From contig OY970066.1 in NCBI GenBank assembly GCA_963705285.1, positions 2,790,001-2,854,000 on the forward strand: a stretch of 64,000 nt of DNA, read 5' to 3'. The stretch's first letter is position 1. Each line of letters starts with the position of its first letter. The notes beneath the pieces were generated by a model. That model saw only the letters and a program-made list of their open reading frames with translations, made no database searches and had not been told where the DNA came from. The DNA comes from JACMLD01 sp963705285 (GTDB taxonomy: Bacteria; Bacteroidota; Bacteroidia; Chitinophagales; Chitinophagaceae). Positions 35,426 to 44,225 of this stretch are shown here, in pieces. The translations under genes were made by a program, and so were the position numbers.

Positions 35426-37492
35426 ATGATAAAAGGTGCAATAAATATAAGATGGTGGCAGGTCAGCACAATAGCATTATTGTGTTCGATTCACCTGCAG
35501 GCACAAAAGATACAGGCAACGGTATTGGATGTAGCGCAACATACTATCAATTTTTCCAATAGCTATTACGTTTCCAATAAAGCACCGTTAACAAGGGAGT
35601 ACTTTGCAAAATTGCCGGTTACTGCATTTAAACCCGGTGGCTGGTTGAAAAAGCAATTGGAATTACAACGCGATGGTCTTACCGGACACCTGGGCGAAAT
35701 CAGCATATGGCTGTCAAAAACAGATAACGCATGGTTGAATAAAGAAGGCATAGGAAAACATGGTTGGGAAGAATTGCCTTACTGGCTAAAAGGGTATGCC
35801 AACATTGGGTACATGCTGGAAGACAAGCAAATGATTAAAGAGGCAAAGTTCTGGATAGATTTTGTGTTAAATAACCAGCGAGAGAATGACGACTTTGGCC
35901 CCATGGCGCTTCCTAAAGGCAAGCGCGATCTCTGGACCAACATGCCGATGCTCTGGTGCCTGCAGTCGTTTTATGAGTACAGCAACGACCCGCGCGTACT
36001 AACGTTTATGGGTAAGTATTTTAAATGGCAACTCTCCCTTGCCGATGAAGATTTTCTGGAAGATTACTGGGAGAAAAGCCGCGGCGGCGATAATCTCTAC
36101 AGCGTTTACTGGCTGTACAATCGCACTGGTGAAAAATGGTTGCTGGATTTGGCTACAAAAATTGACCGCAATACGGCCAACTGGCGCCAGAAAGACAACC
36201 TCCCCAACTGGCACAACGTAAACATTGCACAATGCTTTCGCGAACCTGCTACGTATTATTTACAAAGCAAAAACAAAGACGACCGCGATGCCACGTATAA
36301 TAATTTTGCATTGATCAGAAAGATATACGGGCAAGTACCCGGCGGTATGTGGGGCGGCGATGAAAATTCGCGCAAAGGTTATGATGATCCCCGCCAGGCG
36401 GTAGAGACCTGCGGAATGGTGGAGCAAATGACCAGCGATCAGTTCCTGCTGCGTTTCACCGGTGACACCCGTTGGGCCGATAACTGCGAAGATGTTGCGT
36501 TCAACACATTTCCCGCAGCGTTTATGCCCGATTATAAAGCATTGCGCTACCTCACCGCGCCTAACATGGTACTCAATGATGCACAAAATCACGCCCCGGG
36601 TATTGATAATGCCGGTCCGTTTTTAATGATGAATCCATTCAGCAGCCGCTGCTGCCAGCACAACCATGCCGCCGGATGGGTATACTATGCAGAGAATGCC
36701 TGGATGGCCACGCCAGATAATGGATTGGCCGCGCAATTTTATACAGACGGAACCATTACCGCCAAAGCAGGTGATGGAACTGACGTAAAGATCATCCAGA
36801 AAACAAAATACCCGTTCGAAGAAACAGTAGAGCTGGCTGTGATTGTACCGAAGCAGGTTTCGTTTCCGCTTTACCTGCGTGTACCTACCTGGTGTAAAAA
36901 CCCCATGGTAAGTGTAAATGGAAAGAAGATGAAGTTCACCGGCAGCACCGGCAACTATATTGTATTGGCCGGCAGCTGGAAAAATGGCGATAAAGTGAAA
37001 CTGGAACTGCCGATGGCACTGAAGGTGCGCGAGTGGGCTGCCAATAAAAACAGCATTAGCGTTGACTATGGCCCGCTTACATTCTCATTGAACATACAGG
37101 AAACATACAAACAGAAACCGAGCAAAGAAACAGCGGTAGGCGATTCAAAATGGCAGGAACAGGCAGATGAAAAAAAATGGCCCTCGTACGAGATATATGC
37201 CGCCACCCCCTGGAATTATGGATTGCTGCTCAGCAAAGAAACGCCGGAAAAATCGATTACCATTACACGTAACAACTGGCCTAAAGATAACAATCCTTTT
37301 GTAAATACATCTGCGCCCATTACGCTAACAGTTAAAGGAAAACAAATACCTGGCTGGACGATCGATCAGTATGGCCTCTGCGGTATATTGCCTGTGAGCC
37401 CGGTAAAAACCGCCGAGCCTGTGGTTGATTTGCAACTGGTACCAATGGGCGGCGCACGGTTGCGTATTGCCGCATTTCCGGTAGTGGAATAG
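35426..37492 (+). CDS. Glycoside hydrolase family 127 (beta-L-arabinofuranosidase type)
   Basis: I prefer the ATG at 35426 to a GTG five codons upstream; this gives 688 residues with a signal ending HLQAQ. The alpha/alpha-barrel (formerly DUF1680) shows the zinc-thiolate active site of the family. Glu327 and Cys329 lie in AVETCGMVEQMT, and Cys409 and Cys410 in SSRCCQHNHAAGW. The 80-residue spacing matches known enzymes, where one of the paired cysteines is the nucleophile. It releases beta-L-arabinofuranose from plant glycans. The stop codon TAG is the first triplet of a heptamer array. Confidence 0.93.
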   Translation: MIKGAINIRWWQVSTIALLCSIHLQAQKIQATVLDVAQHTINFSNSYYVSNKAPLTREYFAKLPVTAFKPGGWLKKQLELQRDGLTGHLGEISIWLSKTDNAWLNKEGIGKHGWEELPYWLKGYANIGYMLEDKQMIKEAKFWIDFVLNNQRENDDFGPMALPKGKRDLWTNMPMLWCLQSFYEYSNDPRVLTFMGKYFKWQLSLADEDFLEDYWEKSRGGDNLYSVYWLYNRTGEKWLLDLATKIDRNTANWRQKDNLPNWHNVNIAQCFREPATYYLQSKNKDDRDATYNNFALIRKIYGQVPGGMWGGDENSRKGYDDPRQAVETCGMVEQMTSDQFLLRFTGDTRWADNCEDVAFNTFPAAFMPDYKALRYLTAPNMVLNDAQNHAPGIDNAGPFLMMNPFSSRCCQHNHAAGWVYYAENAWMATPDNGLAAQFYTDGTITAKAGDGTDVKIIQKTKYPFEETVELAVIVPKQVSFPLYLRVPTWCKNPMVSVNGKKMKFTGSTGNYIVLAGSWKNGDKVKLELPMALKVREWAANKNSISVDYGPLTFSLNIQETYKQKPSKETAVGDSKWQEQADEKKWPSYEIYAATPWNYGLLLSKETPEKSITITRNNWPKDNNPFVNTSAPITLTVKGKQIPGWTIDQYGLCGILPVSPVKTAEPVVDLQLVPMGGARLRIAAFPVVE

Positions 37493-37531
37493 TTTCTAGT
37501 TTTTAGTTTTTTAGTTTCTAGTTCATAGTTC
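37490..37531. repeat. Heptamer array TAGTTTN starting at the GH127 stop codon
   Basis: The units TAGTTTC, TAGTTTT, TAGTTTT(T), TAGTTTC, TAGTTCA, TAGTTCG follow each other; the first TAG is the GH127 stop. With a 7-bp period, TAG falls in all three frames within 21 bp. Confidence 0.8.
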
Positions 37532-37552
37532 GTTAACGGGATCGGTGTCAGA

Positions 37553-37582
37553 AAGCGGTCGGCACCGAAGGTCAGACCGCTT
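37553..37582 (+). other. Hairpin upstream of GH43 within GGTCAGACCG repeats
   Basis: AAGCGGTC (37553-37560) pairs perfectly with GACCGCTT (37575-37582) around a 14-nt loop. A diverged copy of the right half (GAAGGCCAGACCGCC) follows at about 37600. No T-tract is present, so this may be a leader structure or processing site rather than a terminator. Confidence 0.45.
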
Positions 37583-37646
37583 CAAGTTGGTAACGGGACG
37601 GAAGGCCAGACCGCCACAAACAGCGCGACCACTTCAAACAAATTGT

Positions 37647-38690
37647 ATGCTTATAAAACGCATCTTCTATTTATTGCTGCTATTGTCTGCTAACGCGCAT
37701 GCACAATCGCCGTCTGCTGCCACCTTTACCAATCCGTTGTTACCTTCGGGCCCGGATCCCTATTCATCTTATAAAGACGGCTATTACTATTACACACATA
37801 CGCTGGGTAATCGCCTCGGCTTATGGAAGACGAAAAGCCTGGCAGATCTCAAAACAGCCGAACACACAACCATTTACACGCCACCAAAGGGAACAGCCTA
37901 TTCAAAAGACCTTTGGGCACCCGAAGTGCTTTTTCTGCAGGGTAAATGGTATGCGTATTTTGCCGCAGACAGCATCAACAATACCACGCACCGTATGTAT
38001 GTGCTGGAGAATGCATCTGCAGATCCTATGCAGGGGGAATGGGTCATGAAAGGAAAAGTTACCGATTCATCAGATAAATGGGCCATTGATGGCGATGTGT
38101 TTGAGTACAGGCATCAGTTGTACATGGTCTGGTCTGGCTGGGAAGGCAATACCAATGGCGAGCAGGATATTTATATTGCCAAAATGAAAAATCCCTGGAC
38201 GATAGAGGGCCATCGTGTTCGCATCAGTGCCCCGTTGTACGATTGGGAAAAAATAGGAGATCTGAAATCTGAAACCCCGCCCCATATCAATGTAAACGAG
38301 GGCCCGCAGGCACTTGCCCATGGCAATGATTTGTTTGTGGTATATTCTGCCAGTGCCTGCTGGACGGATAATTACGCGCTGGGACTCTTACGTTTTACCG
38401 GCGGCGGTGATCTGCTGGATACATCCAAATGGAAAAAAAGTGCGCAACCGGTTTTCAAACAATCACCTGCAAACGGCGTATACGCCACCGGGCATAATTC
38501 TTTTTTTGTATCACCCAATGGAAAAGAGAACTGGATATTGTATCATGCCAATAGTCATCCGGGCGATGGATGCGGCAATAAAAGATCGCCCAGGGCACAA
38601 TCATTTACCTGGAATGCAGATGGTACACCCAATTTTGGCGAACCCGCTAAAGAAGGAGTGCCATTGCCCATACCGGCAGAAAACAAATAA
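37647..38690 (+). CDS. Glycoside hydrolase family 43 enzyme
   Basis: The frame is open from 37545, but the ATG at 37647 (MLIKRIFYLLLLLSANAHAQ) opens a proper signal peptide, so the product has 347 residues. It is a single five-bladed propeller. The first blade has GPDPYSSYKDGYYYYTHT with the catalytic-base Asp, DLWAPEVLFLQGKWY follows, AIDGDVFEYR carries the pKa-modulating Asp, and NEGPQAL the catalytic-acid Glu. GH43 enzymes remove alpha-L-arabinofuranose or beta-xylose. It is co-directional with GH127 (154 bp) and with the DUF4965 gene (19 bp). Confidence 0.92.
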   Translation: MLIKRIFYLLLLLSANAHAQSPSAATFTNPLLPSGPDPYSSYKDGYYYYTHTLGNRLGLWKTKSLADLKTAEHTTIYTPPKGTAYSKDLWAPEVLFLQGKWYAYFAADSINNTTHRMYVLENASADPMQGEWVMKGKVTDSSDKWAIDGDVFEYRHQLYMVWSGWEGNTNGEQDIYIAKMKNPWTIEGHRVRISAPLYDWEKIGDLKSETPPHINVNEGPQALAHGNDLFVVYSASACWTDNYALGLLRFTGGGDLLDTSKWKKSAQPVFKQSPANGVYATGHNSFFVSPNGKENWILYHANSHPGDGCGNKRSPRAQSFTWNADGTPNFGEPAKEGVPLPIPAENK

Positions 38691-38709
38691 CGATAAGAAA
38701 AAACAACAG

Positions 38710-41160
38710 ATGAAAAAACTTGCAATTATTATCCCTATCCTGTTCGTGTATTGTATCATGACCGGGCAACAGTTCAGGGCGCCTGCTTATCCGTTGGTAA
38801 CGCATGACCCGTATTTTAGTATCTGGTCTACCACTGATCTGCTAACCGCATCGCCTACCAGGCACTGGACAGGTACTGATCAATCGCTCACCGGACTTAT
38901 TAAAGTGGATGGAAGCGTTTACCGTTTCCTGGGCGATAAAGAAAAGCCTTATAAGATTGTTGTTGCCGCCGGAGATGAACTGCATTACGACGCAACCTAT
39001 ACTGAAACTCAACCGGCAGGCGATTGGAACAGTTTTGCTTTTAATGACAGCAAGTGGAAAAAAGGTAAAGGGTCCTTCGGCGATAGCAAGTCAATAGACA
39101 ATACCATCTGGACCAGCAAAAACATCTGGGTGCGCAGAACATTTACACTTAATTCAACCACCTACGGAAATTTATTTTTAAAACTGCAGCACGATGACAA
39201 TGTGGAAGTGTTCCTCAATGGTGAAAGCGTGTATGAAGTGAAAGGCTGGACAGGAAAATACATTTATATTCCGATAAGCGATGCTGTCAAACAACACCTT
39301 AAAAAAGGCAAAAACGTGCTGGCCATTCACGTAGAAAATACGGCCGGCGGCGCCAAACTGGATGCCGGAATTGTGGAAGAACCTGCAGATACAAAGGAAG
39401 CCGCTATCAAAATAGCAGACCAGAAATCGGTAACATTGAACGCCACACAAACCATTTACAATTTTACCTGCGGTGCGGCAGATCTCACACTCAGTTTTAC
39501 TTCGCCGTTGCTGGCAGATGATCTCAATTTGTTATCGAGGCCGGTCACCTATATTAATGTGGCGGTAAAATCTAACAATGGTGCGGCGCACGATGTTCAG
39601 TTGTATTTGGGTGCATCAACAGATATTGCCGTTAACATGCCTTCGCAGGAGGTAAAAACTGAAAAATACATCGCCAAAGGATTGTCGATCTTAAAAGCCG
39701 GTACCACTGCGCAGCCGGTCTTGCAAAAAAAGGGAGACGACCTTCGTATAGACTGGGGCTATATGTACATTGCCGTACCGTTGGCTCCGGGTATACAGCA
39801 ATCGATATCTGCCACCCGCGGATTTGCGCAATCTTTTACCACTCCGGTGGCTCCTTCAGCCACTGGTAAGCATCTTACATTAAACACAGTGGCCAACCTG
39901 GGCAGGGTGGGCACAAGCGGAAAAGAACAACTTTTTTTGATAGGGTATGACGATGTGTATTCCATTCAGTATTTCAACCAGAACCTGGTGCCCTGGTGGA
40001 GGTTGCAACCAGGTGCCAGCATAGAACAGCAGCTGGCGGCCGCAGCCAGTGACTATGCAACCGTTATAAAAAAATGCGATGCTTTTAACCAGCAGTTGCA
40101 TGCAGATGCAGGAAAAGCAGGCGGTGAAAATTATGCGCGTTTGTGTGAACTGGCCTACCGCCAAAGCATAGCCGCACATAAGTTACTCAAAAGCCCGCAG
40201 GGCGAATTATTGTTTTTGTCAAAAGAGAACTATAGCAACGGCTCCATCAATACCGTGGATATCACTTACCCGTCGGCGCCCATGTACCTGATCTACAACC
40301 CTGAATTATTAAAAGGAATGATGAATGGCATTTTCTATTACAGCGAAAGCGGTAAATGGGACAAGCTTTTTGCCGCACATGATCTCGGCACATATCCTAT
40401 TGCAAACGGCCAAACCTATGGTGAAGGCATGCCGGTAGAAGAATCCGGCAACATGACTATTTTGGCCGCCGCCATCGCCAAAAAAGAAGGCAATGCAGAT
40501 TATGCAAAAAAACATTGGGCCACCCTTACCACCTGGGCCAACTACCTGGTAAAGGAAGGTTTTGACCCTGCCAACCAATTGTGTACAGATGACTTTGCCG
40601 GACATTTGGCGCGCAATGCTAACCTCTCTGCAAAAGCAATTGTGGGCATTGGCGGTTATGCAATGCTGGCAGATATGCTGGGTGATAAAGCCACGGCAGA
40701 AAAATACAGAACCATTGCCAAAGACATGGCATTGCGCTGGGAGACGATGTGCGATGAGGGAGATCATTACGCGTTAACGTTTGACAAAAACGGCACCTGG
40801 AGCCAGAAATACAATATTGTTTGGGATAAGGTGCTGGGCCTCGGCCTCTTTAGAAAAGAAGTGTACGAGAAGGAAGTAAAGTTTTACCTGGGCAAACAAA
40901 ACAAATATGGATTACCGCTAGACAGCAGGAAAACCTATACCAAATCTGACTGGATATTATGGACGGCAGTGCTGGCTGATAACGAAAACGATTTTAATGC
41001 CCTGGTGAACCCGGTATACAAATACGCAACTGAAACCACATCAAGAGTGCCGCTCAGCGACTGGCATGAAACTACCGATGGAAAAATGGTAGGCTTTCAG
41101 GCGAGAAGCGTGGTAGGAGGGTATTTTATAAAAATGCTGGAACAGCAGTTAAAAAGGTAA
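38710..41160 (+). CDS. DUF4965/DUF1793 (glutaminase GtaA-like) alpha/alpha-barrel protein
   Basis: The start is the ATG at 38710, 19 bp after GH43; the frame extends further upstream inside GH43 but in a different phase. The product has 816 residues and a signal ending MTGQQ. N-terminal DUF4964/DUF5127 parts (PAYPLVTHDPYFSIWS) are interrupted by a jelly-roll module at about 100-215 (WNSFAFNDSKWKKG, VEVFLNGESVY) that looks carbohydrate-binding. DUF4965 and DUF1793 follow (LCELAYRQSIAAHKL, DFAGHLARNANLSAKAIVGI, PLSDWHETTDGKMVGFQARS). Fungal relatives were named glutaminases, but in carbohydrate loci a glycan-active role is more likely. Confidence 0.88.
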   Translation: MKKLAIIIPILFVYCIMTGQQFRAPAYPLVTHDPYFSIWSTTDLLTASPTRHWTGTDQSLTGLIKVDGSVYRFLGDKEKPYKIVVAAGDELHYDATYTETQPAGDWNSFAFNDSKWKKGKGSFGDSKSIDNTIWTSKNIWVRRTFTLNSTTYGNLFLKLQHDDNVEVFLNGESVYEVKGWTGKYIYIPISDAVKQHLKKGKNVLAIHVENTAGGAKLDAGIVEEPADTKEAAIKIADQKSVTLNATQTIYNFTCGAADLTLSFTSPLLADDLNLLSRPVTYINVAVKSNNGAAHDVQLYLGASTDIAVNMPSQEVKTEKYIAKGLSILKAGTTAQPVLQKKGDDLRIDWGYMYIAVPLAPGIQQSISATRGFAQSFTTPVAPSATGKHLTLNTVANLGRVGTSGKEQLFLIGYDDVYSIQYFNQNLVPWWRLQPGASIEQQLAAAASDYATVIKKCDAFNQQLHADAGKAGGENYARLCELAYRQSIAAHKLLKSPQGELLFLSKENYSNGSINTVDITYPSAPMYLIYNPELLKGMMNGIFYYSESGKWDKLFAAHDLGTYPIANGQTYGEGMPVEESGNMTILAAAIAKKEGNADYAKKHWATLTTWANYLVKEGFDPANQLCTDDFAGHLARNANLSAKAIVGIGGYAMLADMLGDKATAEKYRTIAKDMALRWETMCDEGDHYALTFDKNGTWSQKYNIVWDKVLGLGLFRKEVYEKEVKFYLGKQNKYGLPLDSRKTYTKSDWILWTAVLADNENDFNALVNPVYKYATETTSRVPLSDWHETTDGKMVGFQARSVVGGYFIKMLEQQLKR

Positions 41161-41163
41161 TCT

Positions 41164-41811
41164 ATGCAACGTGTACGAATGATATTGCTGGCATGTTGTT
41201 GTTTGACAGTCATCATGGCGCGCGCGCAACAGGCTGTGGCACTGGCGCACTATGTATTTCCTTCATTTGTGAAAGGCACTGTTTGGCAAAAAGATGGCAG
41301 TAAAAATGAAGCCATGCTTAACTACAATGCATTGAGCAGAGAAATGATCTTTGAAACTGCACCGGGCCAATACCTCGCCCTGGCCACTCCGGAAAAAACC
41401 GATACTGTCTTTATACAAGACCGGAAATTTGTACCGGTGAACCGTGAATTCTATGAACTGCTTACCCCATTGGCCATTCCTTTATTTGTTCAGTACACCT
41501 GCAGCATTAAAGAGCCAGGCACCGATATCGGGTATGGTATGTCTTCATCAACACTGCCTTCACCCGCGGTGAAATCGCTGATCAAAAGAGGAGGCGCTTA
41601 CAGTCTCAGACTGCCCGATGGTTTTGAAGCCGGCATGCTTGAAACATACTGGCTGTATACAGATGGCAAATGGCAGAAGGCAAATACTGCCAAACAATTG
41701 CTGGCAGCCATTCCAGAAAAAAAAGACCAGGTAAATGCATTGATTAAAAAGAACCATACCAGTTTCTCCAACCGTAACAATATTATAGAACTGATCCAAC
41801 AATTGAAATAA
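41164..41811 (+). CDS. Unknown exported protein
   Basis: The protein has 215 residues with a signal peptide (MILLACCCLTVIMARAQ). The mature part is soluble, with SFVKGTVWQKDGSKNEAMLNYN early on. This resembles the opening strands of small Bacteroidota proteins that start '...G.V..KdGs...a.LNYN' and are often found as stand-alone periplasmic proteins. No catalytic motif is seen. It starts 3 bp after the DUF4965 stop, so it is translated from the same message and may be an accessory factor of the locus. Confidence 0.8.
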   Translation: MQRVRMILLACCCLTVIMARAQQAVALAHYVFPSFVKGTVWQKDGSKNEAMLNYNALSREMIFETAPGQYLALATPEKTDTVFIQDRKFVPVNREFYELLTPLAIPLFVQYTCSIKEPGTDIGYGMSSSTLPSPAVKSLIKRGGAYSLRLPDGFEAGMLETYWLYTDGKWQKANTAKQLLAAIPEKKDQVNALIKKNHTSFSNRNNIIELIQQLK

Positions 41812-41959
41812 TTGTTAGGGGTGGGAGGCTGGCAGCAATGTGATTTTTTATTCCCTATTTTTACAACGTTTCGGCATAATACGGCTTAACACTGCATATT
41901 TAACGATATCAAAAAGACAACATAGTAAGCAAGTCATTTTTCACTTTTAATCATTCCTA

Positions 41960-43057
41960 ATGTACGTACGCACCAAGGCCTTTTTATTGCTGATTGTATT
42001 ATTGGCTGTACAATTTGCTGATGCACAGAAAACAAAAAAATCAGTAGCCGAACCGCCCGCACCCGGCAAAATATGGACGGCTGAAAAGGCCAATAGCTGG
42101 TATGCTGCACACAAGTGGTTAACCGGCGCCAATTATATTCCTGCCAATGCCATCAATCAGCTGGAAATGTGGCAGGCGTCTACTTTTGATGCCGCCACCA
42201 TCGACAAAGAACTTGGCTGGGCAGAAAACATCGGTTTCAATACCATGCGTGTTTTCCTGCATTCGCTTGCATGGAAACAGGATCCCGAAGGATTTAAAAA
42301 AAGGGTGGATCAATTTCTGGCCATTGCAGATAAGCACCACATACAACCGATGTTTGTATTTTTTGATGATTGCTGGAACAAAGAACCCAAAGAAGGTTTG
42401 CAGCCTGCACCCAAAACAGGTATTCATAATTCAGGCTGGATGCAGGACCCCGGGCAGCCGGCATCTGCAGACAGCAGCAATTTTCCTCAGCTGGAGAAAT
42501 ATGTTAAAGATGTACTCACACAGTTTGGCCACGATAAACGTATTCTTTTGTGGGATTTATACAATGAGCCGGGCAACAGCAGCAAAGGCAACACCAGCCT
42601 TCCATTGCTTACCAAAGTGTTTGAATGGGCCAGAACCGTTAATCCTGACCAGCCCATCAGTGCTGGTTTATGGGATTGGAACCTGACCGATTTGAATGTT
42701 TTTCAACTGAACCATTCAGATATTATTACCTATCACAATTATGATGAACTGCCGCAGCACCAGCGTGTGATTGCCGTACTGAAAGCAAGTGGTAAACCGC
42801 TTATTTGTACAGAGTATATGGCACGCACCCGCAACAGCCGTTTCTCTACCATACTGCCACTGCTGAAAAAAGAAAACGTGGCCGCCATCAACTGGGGCTT
42901 TGTAGACGGAAAAACCAATACCATTTATGCCTGGGATACACCGCTTGCAGATGGCAGCCAGCCGATAGAATGGTTTCATGATATTTTTAAAAAAGACGGT
43001 ACGCCATACCGTGAGGATGAAGTGAACCTGATAAAGAAATTAAACAGCGTAAAATAA
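41960..43057 (+). CDS. GH5-like (clan A) glycoside hydrolase
   Basis: The protein has 365 residues and a signal ending FADAQ. It is a single TIM barrel: WLTGANYIPANAINQLEMWQ at the front, GFNTMRVFLHSLAW, acid/base Glu203 in LLWDLYNEPGN, and nucleophile Glu285 in PLICTEYMAR. The last strand is INWGFVDGKT. This is the architecture of cellulase-fold (GH5 and relatives) enzymes. The exact family and substrate cannot be fixed by eye; an endo- or exo-acting enzyme on a plant glycan fits its neighbours. Confidence 0.88.
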   Translation: MYVRTKAFLLLIVLLAVQFADAQKTKKSVAEPPAPGKIWTAEKANSWYAAHKWLTGANYIPANAINQLEMWQASTFDAATIDKELGWAENIGFNTMRVFLHSLAWKQDPEGFKKRVDQFLAIADKHHIQPMFVFFDDCWNKEPKEGLQPAPKTGIHNSGWMQDPGQPASADSSNFPQLEKYVKDVLTQFGHDKRILLWDLYNEPGNSSKGNTSLPLLTKVFEWARTVNPDQPISAGLWDWNLTDLNVFQLNHSDIITYHNYDELPQHQRVIAVLKASGKPLICTEYMARTRNSRFSTILPLLKKENVAAINWGFVDGKTNTIYAWDTPLADGSQPIEWFHDIFKKDGTPYREDEVNLIKKLNSVK

Positions 43058-43095
43058 TTTGTACCAGCTTCTCTCATATAGCGTTTTAGCAAGTC

Positions 43096-43121
43096 AAACC
43101 GGGTGTGTTCACGCCGGGTTT
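43096..43121 (+). terminator. Likely terminator after the GH5-like gene
   Basis: AAACCGGGTGT pairs with ACGCCGGGTTT (one mismatch, one G-T pair) around the tetraloop GTTC, and is followed by a T-rich stretch (CTTCATTATTTTTAT). It lies 39 bp after the GH5 stop and 25 bp before the LacI start. Confidence 0.6.
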
Positions 43122-43146
43122 CTTCATTATTTTTATACCTGCAGCC

Positions 43147-44193
43147 ATGAGTGATACCATTTCCAAAATAACATTGCAGGATATTGCCCGCTCGTTGAAC
43201 ATAACGGCGGCCACGGTGTCGCGTGCGCTCAATAACCATCCCGCTATTAAAGAAGCTACTAAAAAAATGGTGAAAGATGCGGCGGTAAAATTAAATTACC
43301 AGCCAAATAAAATAGCTTCTTCCCTCCGCCTCGGCAAATCAAGTATCATTGGCGTTATTATACCCAGCGCCGAAATCAATTTTTTTGGCTCGGTAATACA
43401 TGGCATCGAAAAAGTTGCCAATGAAAATAATTACAACGTATTGATATACCAGTCAAATGAAATGTATGAGTATGAGAAAAAAGGCGTGCAGGCATTTTTG
43501 CAGTCGCAGGTAGATGGTGTACTGGCATCTATTTCAAAAGAATCAATGAACCTGGATCATTACAGCGAGATTAAGAAAAGGGGCGTGCCGCTTGTGTTGT
43601 TTGACAGGGCGAGCGATGAACTGGGTGTGTCATCTGTTGTGGTGGATGATTATGCCGGCGCATTTGCAGCTACCAAGCACCTCATAGAACAGGGGTGCAC
43701 AAGAATTGCACATATTGGCGGTCAGCAGCACGTAAATATTTTTAACCAGCGGCTGAAAGGATATATTGATGCGTTGAACACACACCACATATCTGTGAAC
43801 GATGATTTGATTGTATATGGAAAGGTAAGCATTGAATCTGGCAGGGAATGTATGCACAGCTTGCTGAGCGGTACCGGAAGGCCCGATGGTGTGTTTGCTG
43901 TGGAAGACTTTACCGCACTCGGCGCCATGCAAGCTATTAAAGCCGCCGGAAAAATAATGCCCGATGAAATTGCCATTGTTGGTTTTGCCAACGAGGCATT
44001 TGGCGAATATATTACACCTTCCCTTTCTTCGGTTAACCAGCAAACTGTAACCATGGGTGAAGAAGCGGCCAAACTTTTTTTTGAACTCATGCGTCACGGC
44101 GACCCTTACGAAGGCAATCCAAGAAAAAAAGTACTCCGGCCAGAACTCATCTGCCGCCAGTCGAGTATCAGAAATAATAAGATAGTTTCCTGA
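43147..44193 (+). CDS. LacI-family transcriptional regulator
   Basis: The frame opens earlier, but the ATG at 43147 (MSDTISKITLQDIARSLN) sets the helix-turn-helix at its normal place and gives 348 residues. The LacI head is ITLQDIARSLNITAATVSRAL, followed by the hinge (NYQPNKIASSLRLGKSSIIG). The periplasmic-binding-protein-like core (GVIIPSAEINFFGSVIHGIE, ARTSVV-type region VVVDDYAGAFAATKHLIEQG, RPDGVFAVED) completes it. It sits in the enzyme block and probably represses part of it, giving the locus a second regulator besides the split two-component system. Confidence 0.94.
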   Translation: MSDTISKITLQDIARSLNITAATVSRALNNHPAIKEATKKMVKDAAVKLNYQPNKIASSLRLGKSSIIGVIIPSAEINFFGSVIHGIEKVANENNYNVLIYQSNEMYEYEKKGVQAFLQSQVDGVLASISKESMNLDHYSEIKKRGVPLVLFDRASDELGVSSVVVDDYAGAFAATKHLIEQGCTRIAHIGGQQHVNIFNQRLKGYIDALNTHHISVNDDLIVYGKVSIESGRECMHSLLSGTGRPDGVFAVEDFTALGAMQAIKAAGKIMPDEIAIVGFANEAFGEYITPSLSSVNQQTVTMGEEAAKLFFELMRHGDPYEGNPRKKVLRPELICRQSSIRNNKIVS

Positions 44194-44225
44194 TAGCGGT
44201 TGCGCTTTGTCTTCAATCATAATTT

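Noticed and set aside
37545..37646. 34-residue N-terminal extension of GH43
   Set aside because: It is arginine-rich, repeat-encoded and would hide the signal peptide that starts at ATG 37647.
38314..38709. N-terminal extension of the DUF4965 protein into the GH43 gene
   Set aside because: It is the out-of-phase reading of GH43; the signal peptide and family start are at ATG 38710.
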